From Toxonevra muliebris (taxonomy: Eukaryota; Arthropoda; Insecta; Diptera; Pallopteridae): DNA of 64,000 bases. The position numbers were made by a program, and so were the translations under genes. Below are positions 11,890-22,508 of the stretch, piece by piece. How positions within the stretch are numbered: position 1 is the stretch's first letter; each line of letters begins with the position of its first letter. The stretch is taken from assembly GCA_963691655.1 (NCBI GenBank), contig OY829327.1, positions 82,348,019-82,412,018 on the forward strand. The letters run 5' to 3'. The notes beneath the pieces are model-generated. The model saw only the letters and a list, made by a program, of their open reading frames with translations. It made no database searches and had not been told where the DNA came from.

Positions 11890-12911
11890 TTCATTCGAAG
11901 AAAATATTCATAAACAATTTTTATCAAACTGATTTTTAAATACAATAAATTAAATCTGATGGACCCTATAAAATTAAAATTTTAGTACAAATCTTCCAAT
12001 TTTTTTTAATCTTAACCTCAAAAAAATGGCCAAAAGTGGCAAAAAATTCCCAGAATAATCAAATTAAATTTTTTCAAATAAATATTATTCAATGTGCATT
12101 CTAGTGCATTTTTTTTTATCGTGAGGGACATAATTTCATTAACTCATTGATTTCCCACTTCTGATGATGTACCCAACCTCAAAAAAATTACCAAAAATAG
12201 TAGAGGCTCATTTTTTTCAAATGATCATCATTGGGAATTTGAGCCATTATCAATAATAAGGAACCCGGATGAGGTTGGCTTATAATCCCTAAATCCATAA
12301 AGTCACAGCATTGAAATAGATCTTTCTAGTCGTGGTGCTCTGAGCAATAATGCGTTATAAAATTAATTTTAAGATGGGTTTTGCTAATAAGATGGAGTTT
12401 TTGCGAAAGAACTTTTCACGTTGAACACGAATCTGAGGACAAAAACTTCCCATTACGTCACGTTTTAGGAAAAAAATGGGGTTCAAGCAAGTCTGATTTT
12501 ACAAGGATCCGATAATTTTTTCTATTTTTATTAATTTTTAAACTTTTCAAACTGATTCAGGACGAAACCTTAAATCAAAAACAGTTACTGACCCAGAAAA
12601 ACTATGAATGCAGGAGTGCTCAGTATCACCTTCTCTTTTTGAATCCGTAGTCAAACCTCATGTCGAAGAAAAAAAAATCGGATTCGATCGCATAGTGTAA
12701 CTAAGATTTCAAATTTATTTTTTATATTTGACTTTTTAGATAAAAAACCGATGGAAGTAAAAAATATCGTTAAATTGATTTTATTTTGACTTTTTTTCCA
12801 TCCATTGGCAATTAATCTAAAAAATTAGAATAAAGTTTCCACATTTCGGGGGGGAGGGGGGAGGTCAGAACCCCCAAAACCGCTCCCCCTCCCCCCCTAA
12901 ATACGGCCTTG
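11890..12911. mobile_element. hAT-like non-autonomous fragment, second copy of 46442-47399
   Basis: From TTCGAAGAAAATATTCAT to the GC-rich end CTAAATACGGCCTTG this matches the element at 46442-47399 nearly throughout, with indels. The left TIR (CAGGGCCGTAG with a G-run) is missing, so the copy is left-truncated. The right end has G-run and C-run palindromic arms at about 12849-12897. It holds about 100 bases absent from the other copy. No coding sequence. Confidence 0.7.
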
Positions 12912-13456
12912 GCCAGACGTACTGATTTAGTCAGTACATGGATTTTTTGTAATTTTTTTGGATTTTTTTTTTAAAGTACTGATTTTAAAATTCTGAAATT
13001 AAGCACTGAGTTTTGTAATTTTAATAACATTTTTGGTCTTTTTATTAAATTTTTATTTATTTTGAATTATTTTAATCAAAACTAGGCAGACTTTTTCATG
13101 TAACATTAAAGACCGGACATTTTGGATCTTAGAAGTGCAAGATAAATATTTTTTTCGGTATTATTTTGATTTCAGTAGTTCACTTGATCTCTCATATTCG
13201 ATATAGTGCCTTAGTTTAGGTTTTTTCATTGCTACTATCGCTAATTTTTTTCAAAATGTAGAGCTACCTCGAAACTCACTTTCAAAAACTGTAACATTAA
13301 AGACGACATAAAACTGGTTATATCTTCGAAAGGACAAAAGTTAAAAACAAAGTTTGTTCACATGAAATGCAGGCCTTGAGGTCTTTTTTCATGTCCATGT
13401 AAATAAAAATGTGTTTTCAAAAAATTGGCCATATTCGTATATTTATTTATAATAAT
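12912..13456. other. No recognised feature
   Basis: AT-rich DNA between two mobile elements. No gene or paired repeat seen. Confidence 0.35.
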
Positions 13457-14363
13457 GAGTCATTCCATATGAAATCGTCTGAAAAATAAAAATTTCGTTG
13501 CTGCTCTATTTCAGATCTTGCTCAAACTTTGTGAGAATCTTCTTTAGGGTTCCAAAGAAGGAAATCCGAAGTTATAAATTTTTCTCATGCTCCACTTCGC
13601 GACAGCGCGAATTAAAAACTTGAAAAAGTGTAATTTTAATGATTTCCTTTTTTAACTGTAAAATTGGTTTGGTTAAAGATATCCGGAAAGATGAAAAACA
13701 GTAGCCTTGCAAAACTATTGCTGCCTTAAGAGCAATAAACTTTCGAATACCGTTAGATGGGGAGCATCGTACATATAAGTATACATATATATAAACAAAA
13801 TATTGTTTCAAAAACAAAAAGATTACTGATTTTTTTGCTTAAAAATATGCAAGTATAAAGTATGCAAGTTTTTGAAATTCATAAACTTCAAGTACCGTTA
13901 TTTTTCATAAGGAGCAAGCGGAACCAGCCAATCGTAGATATATTTTCTTTTGAAAGATGTGCCCTTGATGGCTGAGAAACATTAACTGCTTACATTCAAC
14001 CGTATGGATACTGGAGTCAGCTAAAAACCACGAAAAGTCAGAAAAATATACATATTTCAGCCTGGTGTTATTAATCGTGGGTTTTAAATATGTAGATTTA
14101 AACTAACTTTGCAAAAACTTCTATCTTTTAGCTTTAGAACGCCATCTCAAACGTGAAGATATCTTTAACCAAACCAATTTTACAGTTAAAAAAGGAAATC
14201 ATTAAAATTACACTTTTTCAATTTTTTAATTCGCGCTGTCGCGAAGTGGAGCATGAGAAAAATTTATAACGTCGGATTTCCTTAAAGAAGATTCTCACAA
14301 AATTTGAGCAAGATCCGAGGTGACCTGGCATTACCGATTAGACGATTTCATATGGAATGACTC
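13457..14363. mobile_element. 907-bp foldback-like element with ~230-bp TIRs
   Basis: The left arm starts GAGTCATTCCATATGAAATC (about 13457-13690). Its inverted copy ends the element (about 14135-14363). The arms share landmarks in inverse order: TCAGATCTTGCTCAAA..., TTTTCTCATGCTCCACTTCG, and GGTTTGGTTAAAGATATC. The centre (about 13690-14135) has no coding sequence. No clear TSD could be read. It lies only 14 bases from the TA of the next mariner. Confidence 0.75.
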
Positions 14364-14379
14364 CAATATTTTTTTCTTA

Positions 14380-15668
14380 TTGGGAGTATGAATGTATAAA
14401 CTCGTAATTGTGACTAACTTCATATCTATCATACGCGCCATTTTTTTGACATTGACAGCTATTCTATCTCGAAGAGCGCCAAAAATACTATGAAAATTGA
14501 TCTGTCAAATAATTTTCATAATTTTACCAAAGTGTTTTACTATAGCTGAAAATGTCGAATTTCGTGCCAACAAAACAACATTTGCGGGAAGTTTTAATTT
14601 GCTTCTTCCATTTAAAGAAAAACGCAACTGAAGCACATCGTTTACTCACTGAAGCTTATCCTGACTGTGATATAGACGTTAGAATGTGTCAGGTGTGATA
14701 TGCCCGTTTCAAAAGGGGTGATTTTGATGTTGAAGACAGGGAACGTTCAGGCGGCCCGAAAAAATTCGAAGATGAAGAATTGAAGGCATTACTCGAAGAA
14801 GATTCATGTCAAACGCAACAAGAACTTGCAGAATCTTTAGGAGTTGATCAATCAACCATTTCTAAACGAATAAAAGCATTGGGAATGATTCAAAAGCAAG
14901 GAAATTGGGTGCCGTACGAATTGAAGCAGAGAGACGTCGAACGACGATTTTTCACATGTGAACTGCTGATTGAACGACAGAAAAGAAAGGGTTTTCTGCA
15001 TCGTATTGTGACTGGCGATGAAAAGTGGATACGTTACGATAACCCAAAGCGTAAAAAATTCATGGGGACCGCCCGGACATGCATCAACATCAACGGCAAA
15101 GCCGAACATCCATAGATCCAAGCTCATGCTGTGTATTTGGTGGGATATGAAAGGTGTCGTGTATTATGAGCTGTTGAAACCGAATGAAACGATCACTGGC
15201 GACCTCTACCGACTACAATTGATGCGTTTGAGCCGAGCATTAAAGGATAAAAGGCCACAATATAAGAATAGACACGACGAAGTTATTCTTCAGCACGACA
15301 ATGCTCGGCCGCATGTTGCAAGGCAAGTAAAAACATACTTGGAAACGCTGAAATGAGAAGTGCTACCCCACCCGCCGTATTCTCCAGACATTGCTCCTTC
15401 TGATTACCACTTGTTCCGATCGATGACACATGGCCTGGCTGAACAGCACTTCCGTTCTTTCGAAGAACTAAAAAAATGGGTCGATTCGTGGATAGCCTCA
15501 AAAGATGAGGAGTTCTTTCGACGCAGAATCCGTATGCTACCAGAAAGATGGGAAATGGTTGTGGCTAACGATGGACAATACTTTAAAGAATAAATTTATA
15601 ATCACTTTTTCACAATAAATGTCCAAATTACGAAAAAAAAATACGAGTTTATACATTCATACTCCCAA
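14380..15668. mobile_element. Complete mariner element (dead copy)
   Basis: The TIR TTGGGAGTATGAATGTATAA continues into ACTCG at the left end and is matched at the right end on the minus strand. TA flanks both (14378-14379, 15669-15670). The length of 1289 bp is typical of mariner. One transposase gene fills it on the plus strand and carries two nonsense codons and one frameshift. Confidence 0.92.
14552..15593 (+). pseudogene. Mariner transposase with two TGA codons and a +1 frameshift
   Basis: The start MSNFVPTKQHLREVL at 14552 is typical of mariner proteins. Next come an HTH region (DQSTISKRIKALGMIQKQ) and the WVPYEL linker. The first catalytic D is in IVTGDEKWIRYDNPKR, the second in VILQHDNARPHVA, and the third in YSPDIAPSDYHLF, a DD34D arrangement. 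A TGA stands after RMCQV and another after TYLETLK, both where mariner proteins usually have Trp. An extra T near 15060 (after PKRKK) moves the frame; the correct reading resumes as SWGPPGHASTSTAKPNIH. It ends VVANDGQYFKE. All catalytic residues are visible, so the damage is recent or light. Family length is about 345 residues, matched here. Confidence 0.93.
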
Positions 15669-15670
15669 TA

Positions 15671-18121
15671 GAAAAATGGTTGATAACATTTTTTGTACAT
15701 TTTTGGCTTGTTCGGTACAATTTTTGTTCATATTTGGTACAAAATCGAAAAATCCATTTATCATCTCTGGTGCATACCAAATAACGAGCATTTGTTATTT
15801 GTTTTTGGTTGTTTACATTATTAAAAGCAAAAATTGAATAGATTCATATGCGTGTGTGTCTCTGTGCATTGATGGAGCTTAAATCGGCAATGTTTAAATT
15901 TGGTGCCAAAAATACAAATACACATACAAATGGACATGTTCGTGTAAAAATTACGCGTACTCATACTCTTACAAATCAATATAAAATTATATTTTATACG
16001 CAAAACTTCATAGATTCATCAGATGAATATTAAATATTATTTGGAGCAAAAAAAAAAAAAAAAAAAATGTAGAAGAATAAAACACCAAAAACTGTTGAAT
16101 AAAAGTTTATAATACGAGGAGAAGAATTTTTTGATACAATTTTTGCGAAAAAAACCTTCACGCTCACCGTATAAATCTTTAAATTATTCTTATATTATAC
16201 GACGAGCAGGTAAAATGCAGAGTGGACGAGAAAGAAGTGGAGGTTGAGAAAAAAAAAACTTAATCGATGTGTGTAGCCGCTTGTTACTCTTGTTATCGAA
16301 ACTGTTCATTTTGAATTCAACAAAACTATATTGGCATGTGTGTTCCCTCCATACATTTACATAAAAATGCACACACTCCTTCGCCATCCATAAAGATCGA
16401 TATTGAAGCAAGCACAGTGCTGCATTCCTTTTAAGAAAAACAACTGCAGTCTGCATATGGGAACAGTCCACGACCGTCATTGCTATACTTTCGTGGTGGT
16501 GGTTTTCGTTTTCGTGATGTAAGCCAATTGAAACTTTATTCACATTTCTTTTTACTTTATTTATTTTATGTTTCGTTTCTTATTCTCTTCGTCGTTTTCA
16601 TATTTTTCAGTTAAAGAAATGAAGTTTACTTTGGACTTACCTACAGTAAACTGTTCTATATCCTTTTCTCTACCTTTACGCTAGTCTTCGTCAGCGCAAT
16701 TCCAGTTTATTTTTATTTTGATTGGAAAAAAGTTTTTCTGCCAAAAGCAATAACTGTGAAATACTTGAGCGTACTTTAAAATGTAACAAGATATTGACTT
16801 TTTCCTTTTCAACTACATTAATATTTTTTTTTTTTTGTTTTTTTTTTTTTTTTTGTTTGCCAATCGTAAAACTTTGTACACAGAAAAATTTCATAACTTT
16901 GGATATTTTATATTTGGCCTTTTTGAATTTACTTCAACGAGCTTTGACATATTAATTTTAATTAAATTATTGTTTATTTGTAATAAAAGTTAGTTTGAAT
17001 ATTTCAGGTGATTTGAAATGGCTCATAGCATGCATATGCACAGTAGCATAAAATTTGTATGCTACTGTGCACCAAAATATGCTCTTTATAAAGTTGGGGT
17101 GATTCGAACTCCCGCAGATGGACCTTAATTCCAGCTGAAAAATTGGGAATTGAAATATCAGCAACGCTCACAAGCCAACTTAAAATTATTTATTGTATTT
17201 TATTCACAAAAACATTTCACACTTATTTTTATATATGAAGTAATGCGAAAGTTTGCAAAAATTTAGCAATTCGCCAACTTAGGCAATACTAGTTTTTTGA
17301 AAGTTTAGCAAGTTCTAAATATTAGTTACGATTCACATAAGACTCATACAAAGAGTTACCAGTTTAATTCGCATAAAGGCGTGCATTTGTGTATGTTAAG
17401 AGAAAAACAATCAAATGTGTATATCGAAAGAAAATTAAAAGTAAATATTCGTAAAATGAAATTGCATGAAAGCAATAACAACAATATAAAACAATAATCA
17501 TTGAAAGTAATACAACAACAAGAGCTACTACATACATATGTATGTATGTATGTATGTACATATAACTAAAGAAAATGTCCTTTGCAAGAAAAGAGAAAAT
17601 TGTTGATAGAAATCAAGTTGGGGAAACAAACACACAAAGTACAAAAACAAAAAATGAGTAAAATTGTACTTATGTATGTACATGTAGGTCATAACGATAC
17701 CAGCAACCAAAACAAAAACAAAAACAACCAAGAAGGAAGCGAATAACAAAAAAAAAATACAAATATGTAGTAGAATCAAATTATTTCAAAGACACTCTAC
17801 CTACGCTATATAAATAAAAACAAAAAAATATCATGACTTTACTTTTCCTTACTGTTACAAGCAACAATAGCAAAAAGGAAGAATATCTGTACACAAAATA
17901 GAGATAACACCAACAACGACTGCAGCCTGTGAATGCTTTAAGAACATTCGTTGTTGGCATCTGAAGGTAGATTACAAAATATGTAGTTAAACAAATATGT
18001 ATGTAGGTAGTTGAGCTACACATACTTATGAATGTATGCACATATACGTATGCCGCACATGTAAACTTTTCAATATGGTACCTATCAAATGTCGAAATCA
18101 ATTCTCCAAATGAAAAATCAT
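15671..18121. other. Gene-free AT-rich DNA with microsatellites and one perfect hairpin
   Basis: No gene recognised. There are poly-A/T runs near 16049-16067 and 16825-16854 and a (TATG)n tract near 17536-17558. A perfect 13-bp inverted repeat GCACAGTAGCATA / TATGCTACTGTGC sits at 17038-17050 and 17058-17070 with a 7-base loop. On the minus strand near 17097-17115 there is a B-box-like AGTTCGAATCACCCC without an A box. Confidence 0.4.
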
Positions 18122-18123
18122 TA

Positions 18124-18436
18124 TGGGTATTCACGCTTTGATTCAAAATGCCCTTGTGACGTTGCTAAGGTGTGGATTGCGAAAGTTTCACACCTTTCCA
18201 ACAACAAATGCATTTGCACTACTTTGAAAGTTACAGACGCTTCGACTCAATGCGTAATTGCGACTGAGACTGGTTACAAATTGGTTGTTACCTTTGTTTA
18301 ATACAAAAAAGGTTAAATTCCTCAGAGGAATCCCACACAATGTTCATTATTATTCAATAAAGTGGTAACATTTTGATAGTTAAACTATTTCGCATATCCA
18401 ATATTTGCATTGAATGCGCACACACGTGAATACCCA
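18124..18436. mobile_element. MITE copy 1 (TGGGTATTCACG ends, TA target)
   Basis: The ends are TGGGTATTCACG and CGTGAATACCCA with TA on both sides (18122-18123, 18437-18438). Inner sequence is shared with the copy at 41817-42051, including AGTTAAACTATTTCGCATAT and CCAATATTTGCATTGAA near the right end and ATTGCGAAAGTTTCACACCT near the left. No transposase. It is a Tc1/mariner-like MITE by target and size. Confidence 0.85.
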
Positions 18437-18941
18437 TATTGTTGAGTAGTGAGGTAGAAGAGAAGGTATGTGTGTATTTTAGCAATTCAATATCTAATGT
18501 ACATATTATGTATATATGTAACGTAACCATTGTTCTGTTCACAACACAATTCGCGAATTGTTGAAAATGTAAAAAAAAAAATATTAACATGCCTCCAAAA
18601 AAAAAAAAGAATAGAAAGCTACGTAAAGAGTGGCAGAGAACTAGAGCAAATAAGTTAAAAACCAAGTACAACAAAGCGATAAAAGAATTTTAAGGATATG
18701 TTAAGGATCCATGAAAACAACCAAATAAATACTTATCTTCAAAAGCTCACTGCTACCCGCGCTACTGACTATTCACCATGGAAAATAACAAAAAGATTAA
18801 AGAAAACAATAACTCATCAACAACCACCAATAACCAAGTTAAATGCTGTGATGTCTACTTTTAATTAGCAATGAAAACTTTTGCGAATATTTGCGAATCT
18901 CTGAGAAAAATTATTTTTTCAGAATCAATTAAGCTCCAGAA
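18437..18941. other. Spacer, no gene recognised
   Basis: AT-rich DNA with two poly-A runs (about 18571-18581 and 18597-18609). It ends in the left TSD of the following hAT-like element. Confidence 0.35.
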
Positions 18942-19788
18942 CAGCAATGCCAACTTCCGGGGAATTCCCCGATTTGTGGGGAATTTTACTTGGTGCGGGG
19001 AATCGGGGAATGAGCTGTTTTTCGCGGGGAATTTGAACTCGTTCAGCTTTTAGTAATTAAAGTCTGTAGAATATTTTTTGTTAAATTTTATGTAATGTAA
19101 ATCGTTTAACTTACGCAATATTTCATATTTTGGGTCTTAAAATCTTCATTTTTTTCTTAAGCAGGCCCTGCAATTTATTGGTTTGAATAAATCGATTTTT
19201 AAAAAAAAGTTTGCTATTTGAAAGTATTGTATTTCGAAAGTATTTTGCAAAATTTTCAGAGAACGCAGAGTGCTTTCGTAGATACACACGATTATAGCGG
19301 CGAGTGTCAGTCAGGCCAAAGCAGTCGCGCGGCTCTTCGACTTCCCTTTCGGCCGTGCTATGCCTTCGTCTAGCACCTCCTGATTAACTCTTAATCATGA
19401 TGACTAATCTTTGTAAGCTTAGGTCAGCCATCATAAAGAAGATGAAGTATATTTTATATGTTAAAAACCGATAGTCAAAACTTTGAACCCGTTTTTCTCA
19501 AAACAAATCCCATGTATTCTCCTTTGAGAATTTTTATGGCCAAAAGTGGGCTGAATTCCGGAGTCAGAAAGTAGGTTTCTATTAATATTTCCCATAAAAA
19601 TTTGTTAAGTTTTGGACCGAGAAAGCTCAGGGTCGCCTTAAAATAGTACTCACTGAGGCCAATTTGGTTTTTGTAATATGGAAAGAGCGTGTAGCGCTGT
19701 TATAATATGAAATTATACCAATGCGGGGAAAATCGGGGAATTCCTCGAGGGTTTACGGGGAGAGAGAAAAAATGAGTTGGCATCCTTG
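18942..19788. mobile_element. hAT-like non-autonomous element with 8-bp TSD
   Basis: The ends are CAGCAATGCCAACT and, on the minus strand, CAAGGATGCCAACT. They are flanked by CTCCAGAA (18934-18941) and TTCCAGAA (19789-19796), an 8-bp duplication with one mismatch. CA-starting TIRs plus an 8-bp TSD fit the hAT superfamily. GGGGAAT and GGGGAATTCC-type words cluster near both ends (18958-19032 and 19722-19762), possibly transposase-binding sites. No open frame is recognisable. Confidence 0.8.
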
Positions 19789-19796
19789 TTCCAGAA

Positions 19797-21230
19797 TGAA
19801 GTTGCTTCTTAATGCTTGGTTGGAGAATGGAAGAGACCTGCAATTACAGTGAAGCAAATGATCGGTTAAAAAGAAAACTTGATTCAGAAATTTTTTCACA
19901 GCAACAAAGTAACACGCAGTTACTGTCTCATGTCGATACGTTGTCAGCCCAAACTTCAAATTAGCCAGATTTGAGATATGTAATAAAAGCAACTATGACT
20001 TCTCCGACAAAAGGACAAAAAATATGAAAAGGTTGACATCTCAATCCCAAATCCTTTATCCCCCCCCAAAAAGGTTTATTATTTCTATTAGAAAATGATC
20101 ATTTCTATAAAATTAAGTGTTTTTATTAGTTTTGTTCTATGGGAGGTGGGCGTGGCAGTACAGTGATCACGTCTATTTTTGTTTTTAAATTATCTGTATA
20201 ACATCAGAAGGTGAGTGACCGAAGTTTCAGCGCAATATCTGCCGTTTTTGACTTTATGCTAAAAAAATGACCTTCTGGCTCATAGTGCGTTGGAGGAAAA
20301 AACGAGGAAAAACTTGAGTTTTCAATTAACGATAAAAAAAAACCAAAGGTGCTAATCAAAAATAATTAAAATTTATTGAATTTGATCATGTAAAACAACG
20401 TAAAAATTTTGAGTTAAGTATTCATAAATAACTGTTATTCAATGCTTTATTTTATTTTTATAATTTAAAGTCATTGTACTATAAAAAGTTAAGCTTTTTA
20501 TTACAGTACCAGTCAGGACGTCTTAAAGAAAACTAGCGATATGTGCATATAACATAAATACCATAATTTTATAATTTATTCTGCGCTTCAGTCATTTTAT
20601 AATTTTTAATTGGTGAAAATGTTGAAAAAAAAAATAAAATAAAAATAAATGTGAACTCAAAAGTTACTAAGTAGTTCATAGAGTTTGCGAGTTTGAAATT
20701 TATTCCATTGTTTATTTGTTTGCTGTTTCTTGGATATTTTTGCATTCCCTGCTGTGTGTGTTATGCCGTGGTGATGGTGGTGGTGATGGTGGTGCCAAGC
20801 TAGTATGACGTGCCAAACTAAGGTGGTGTCATGCTGAAAGTTTTTTAATTTTTCAAGACTGCCACCAAATGTAAGTGTATGTATAATAATGGTGGCTATA
20901 TTTCTTTGGACAAAATATAGTACAAATTCTCCATATAACAAATAAAGACTGTACCAGCTGCATTAAAGGCAAACCTTAGCATTTATGATGTAAGCATATA
21001 AATGCAACTCTGTAAAAAGGTTGGGGAAAAGATAAAAGATAGCATATATTAATTAAAAATTACCAAGTCACATATCCAAAAATTATATAAAAGCATGGAT
21101 AGTTGTAAATAAGAAATAAAAAGTAATTAATAACAATTCATTATTTTAATTAATAAAACAAAAATTAGCAATTTTTTTTAGATAAAACCTTAAATAATTA
21201 ATATTAAAAGAAAAGATGTATGTAAAGTAC
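19797..21230. other. No gene recognised; short GGT/GAT repeat
   Basis: AT-rich. A GTGGTGATGGTG-type trinucleotide repeat lies at 20768-20794. Nothing else is supported. Confidence 0.4.
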
Positions 21231-21377
21231 TACACTGAGGGAAAAAATGTTGTTATATCAAACGGAAAGGATATTAAACCATCAGATTTTGCTGTTAAAT
21301 CCCATTCAAAAGTGACCTCAGACAATGTGCTGTTGATTTGAAAAACAAAACTACAACAGATGCCAAAATTCTTCACG

Positions 21378-21445
21378 CTATAGCCTAGTTGTCTAGTGCG
21401 CAAGCAAGCACGCAGCCACTTGTGGCTAAAGTTCAAATCTAACAA
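21378..21445 (+). repeat. tRNA-like sequence (SINE head or tRNA pseudogene)
   Basis: TATAGCCTAGTTGTCTAGTG resembles a polymerase III A box with tRNA D-arm. AAGTTCAAATCT about 40 bases on resembles a B box. The stem pairing is incomplete, so it is not a working tRNA. Confidence 0.5.
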
Positions 21446-21587
21446 ATTTCTTTTTCCTTTTTTTAATAAATTTCAAAATCAAAAAAAAAAATTTTTAGTT
21501 TTGAATTATTTTTTCTTTTTGTTTTTTGTTCAACTTATTTTTTTATTTATTATTATCGTTTTAAATAAATTTTCTTGAATTGCTTTT

Positions 21588-21658
21588 TCCCAGGCTCGAA
21601 CCTGAGGCTGAAAAATGATGACTGTCGAACTACGCGCTTACCAACTGTGCCACATAAC
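21588..21658 (-). repeat. tRNA-like sequence, inverted relative to its neighbour
   Basis: Read on the minus strand: GTGGCACAGTTGGTAAGCGC (A box), then 40-odd bases on GGTTCGAGCC (a near-consensus B box) and a poly-A-rich stretch. The same A box recurs at about 4712-4732 within element B. It is probably a SINE head. Confidence 0.6.
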
Positions 21659-22508
21659 CAAATTTGCTTCCACTGAATTTTGTTTGTTTTACTCTTTTAA
21701 TGTTTCGAGCACTAATTACTGTTTTTTAACTCTTTGAGGCACACGATTTCAAAGTAAAAAAAAAAAACTCCAGTTGCACAGAATTTTTTTTTGGTTTATG
21801 GCATTGACAACTGAATGAGAAACTGTAAGTGAAATATTAAACTATATGACTATAAGTAATTTCAACTTTTCGAGGTGGGTTAAAACATATCCCACCATGC
21901 ATAAAAAACTAAGCAAAAGTTGGGACAATTTATACCCTACCTAACCTTACATAGTTAACTTTGCAAGAGAGAGTAAAATATACAAATTTGAAATACTCAA
22001 TCAGGCTTTATCATTATTTCTAAAAATAGACCGTATAAAATTTTGAAATTGTGTTAGCGAAAGCCAAAAATGTTGTTACTGTATTGAAGTTTCCATTAGC
22101 TCTGTCTGGCAGTGTTATGAACTAAATATTCAACAGATAACTACAGACGAAAATTGTCAATACAAACTAAAAAACTGTTGAATCAAACAAATTGCGTTCA
22201 ATCAATACAACAGATTTTCTTAACAACAGCGACGAATTGTTAAAACCACAGTTTTTTTTTCTCGGTGTACACCTTTTCCCGTTTCAAATTAGAAAAAGTA
22301 ACTTTAAATTTAGAAAGAACTCATTTAAAATCAGAAAGCGTAACTTTTAAATTCAGAAAATATTAATTCAAAAACAAAAAATTTATTTTAGATTTTCGGT
22401 TCAGCTTTTAAAATGAAATTTTCCGACTCTCCTCTATTCTTATACACAGCACAAGCAATACATTTTTAAATTCGAGCTTTGTTGTTAAACATCACAAACA
22501 GTAAATAA

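Larger units (their letters stand above)
21233..22267. mobile_element. TIR element D (CACTGAG/CACCGAG ends) holding two tRNA-like sequences
   Basis: The ends CACTGAGGGAAAAAA and, on the minus strand, CACCGAGAAAAAAAA are flanked by TA (21231-21232, 22268-22269). Inside, 21600-22090 matches the interior of element B (4680-5160), although the ends of the two elements are unrelated. The left interior holds a plus-strand tRNA-like region and a minus-strand one (listed separately). No transposase frame. The family is an abundant TA-inserting MITE type in flies, as I recall. Confidence 0.75.

Noticed and set aside
17097..17115. tRNA gene on the minus strand
   Set aside because: Only a B-box-like stretch is present; no A box and no cloverleaf stems.
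17364..18146. Several long hydrophobic ORFs on the minus strand
   Set aside because: Their composition (Tyr, Phe, Ile, Leu, His from TATG and poly-A/T DNA) is that of low-complexity AT-rich sequence, not membrane proteins.
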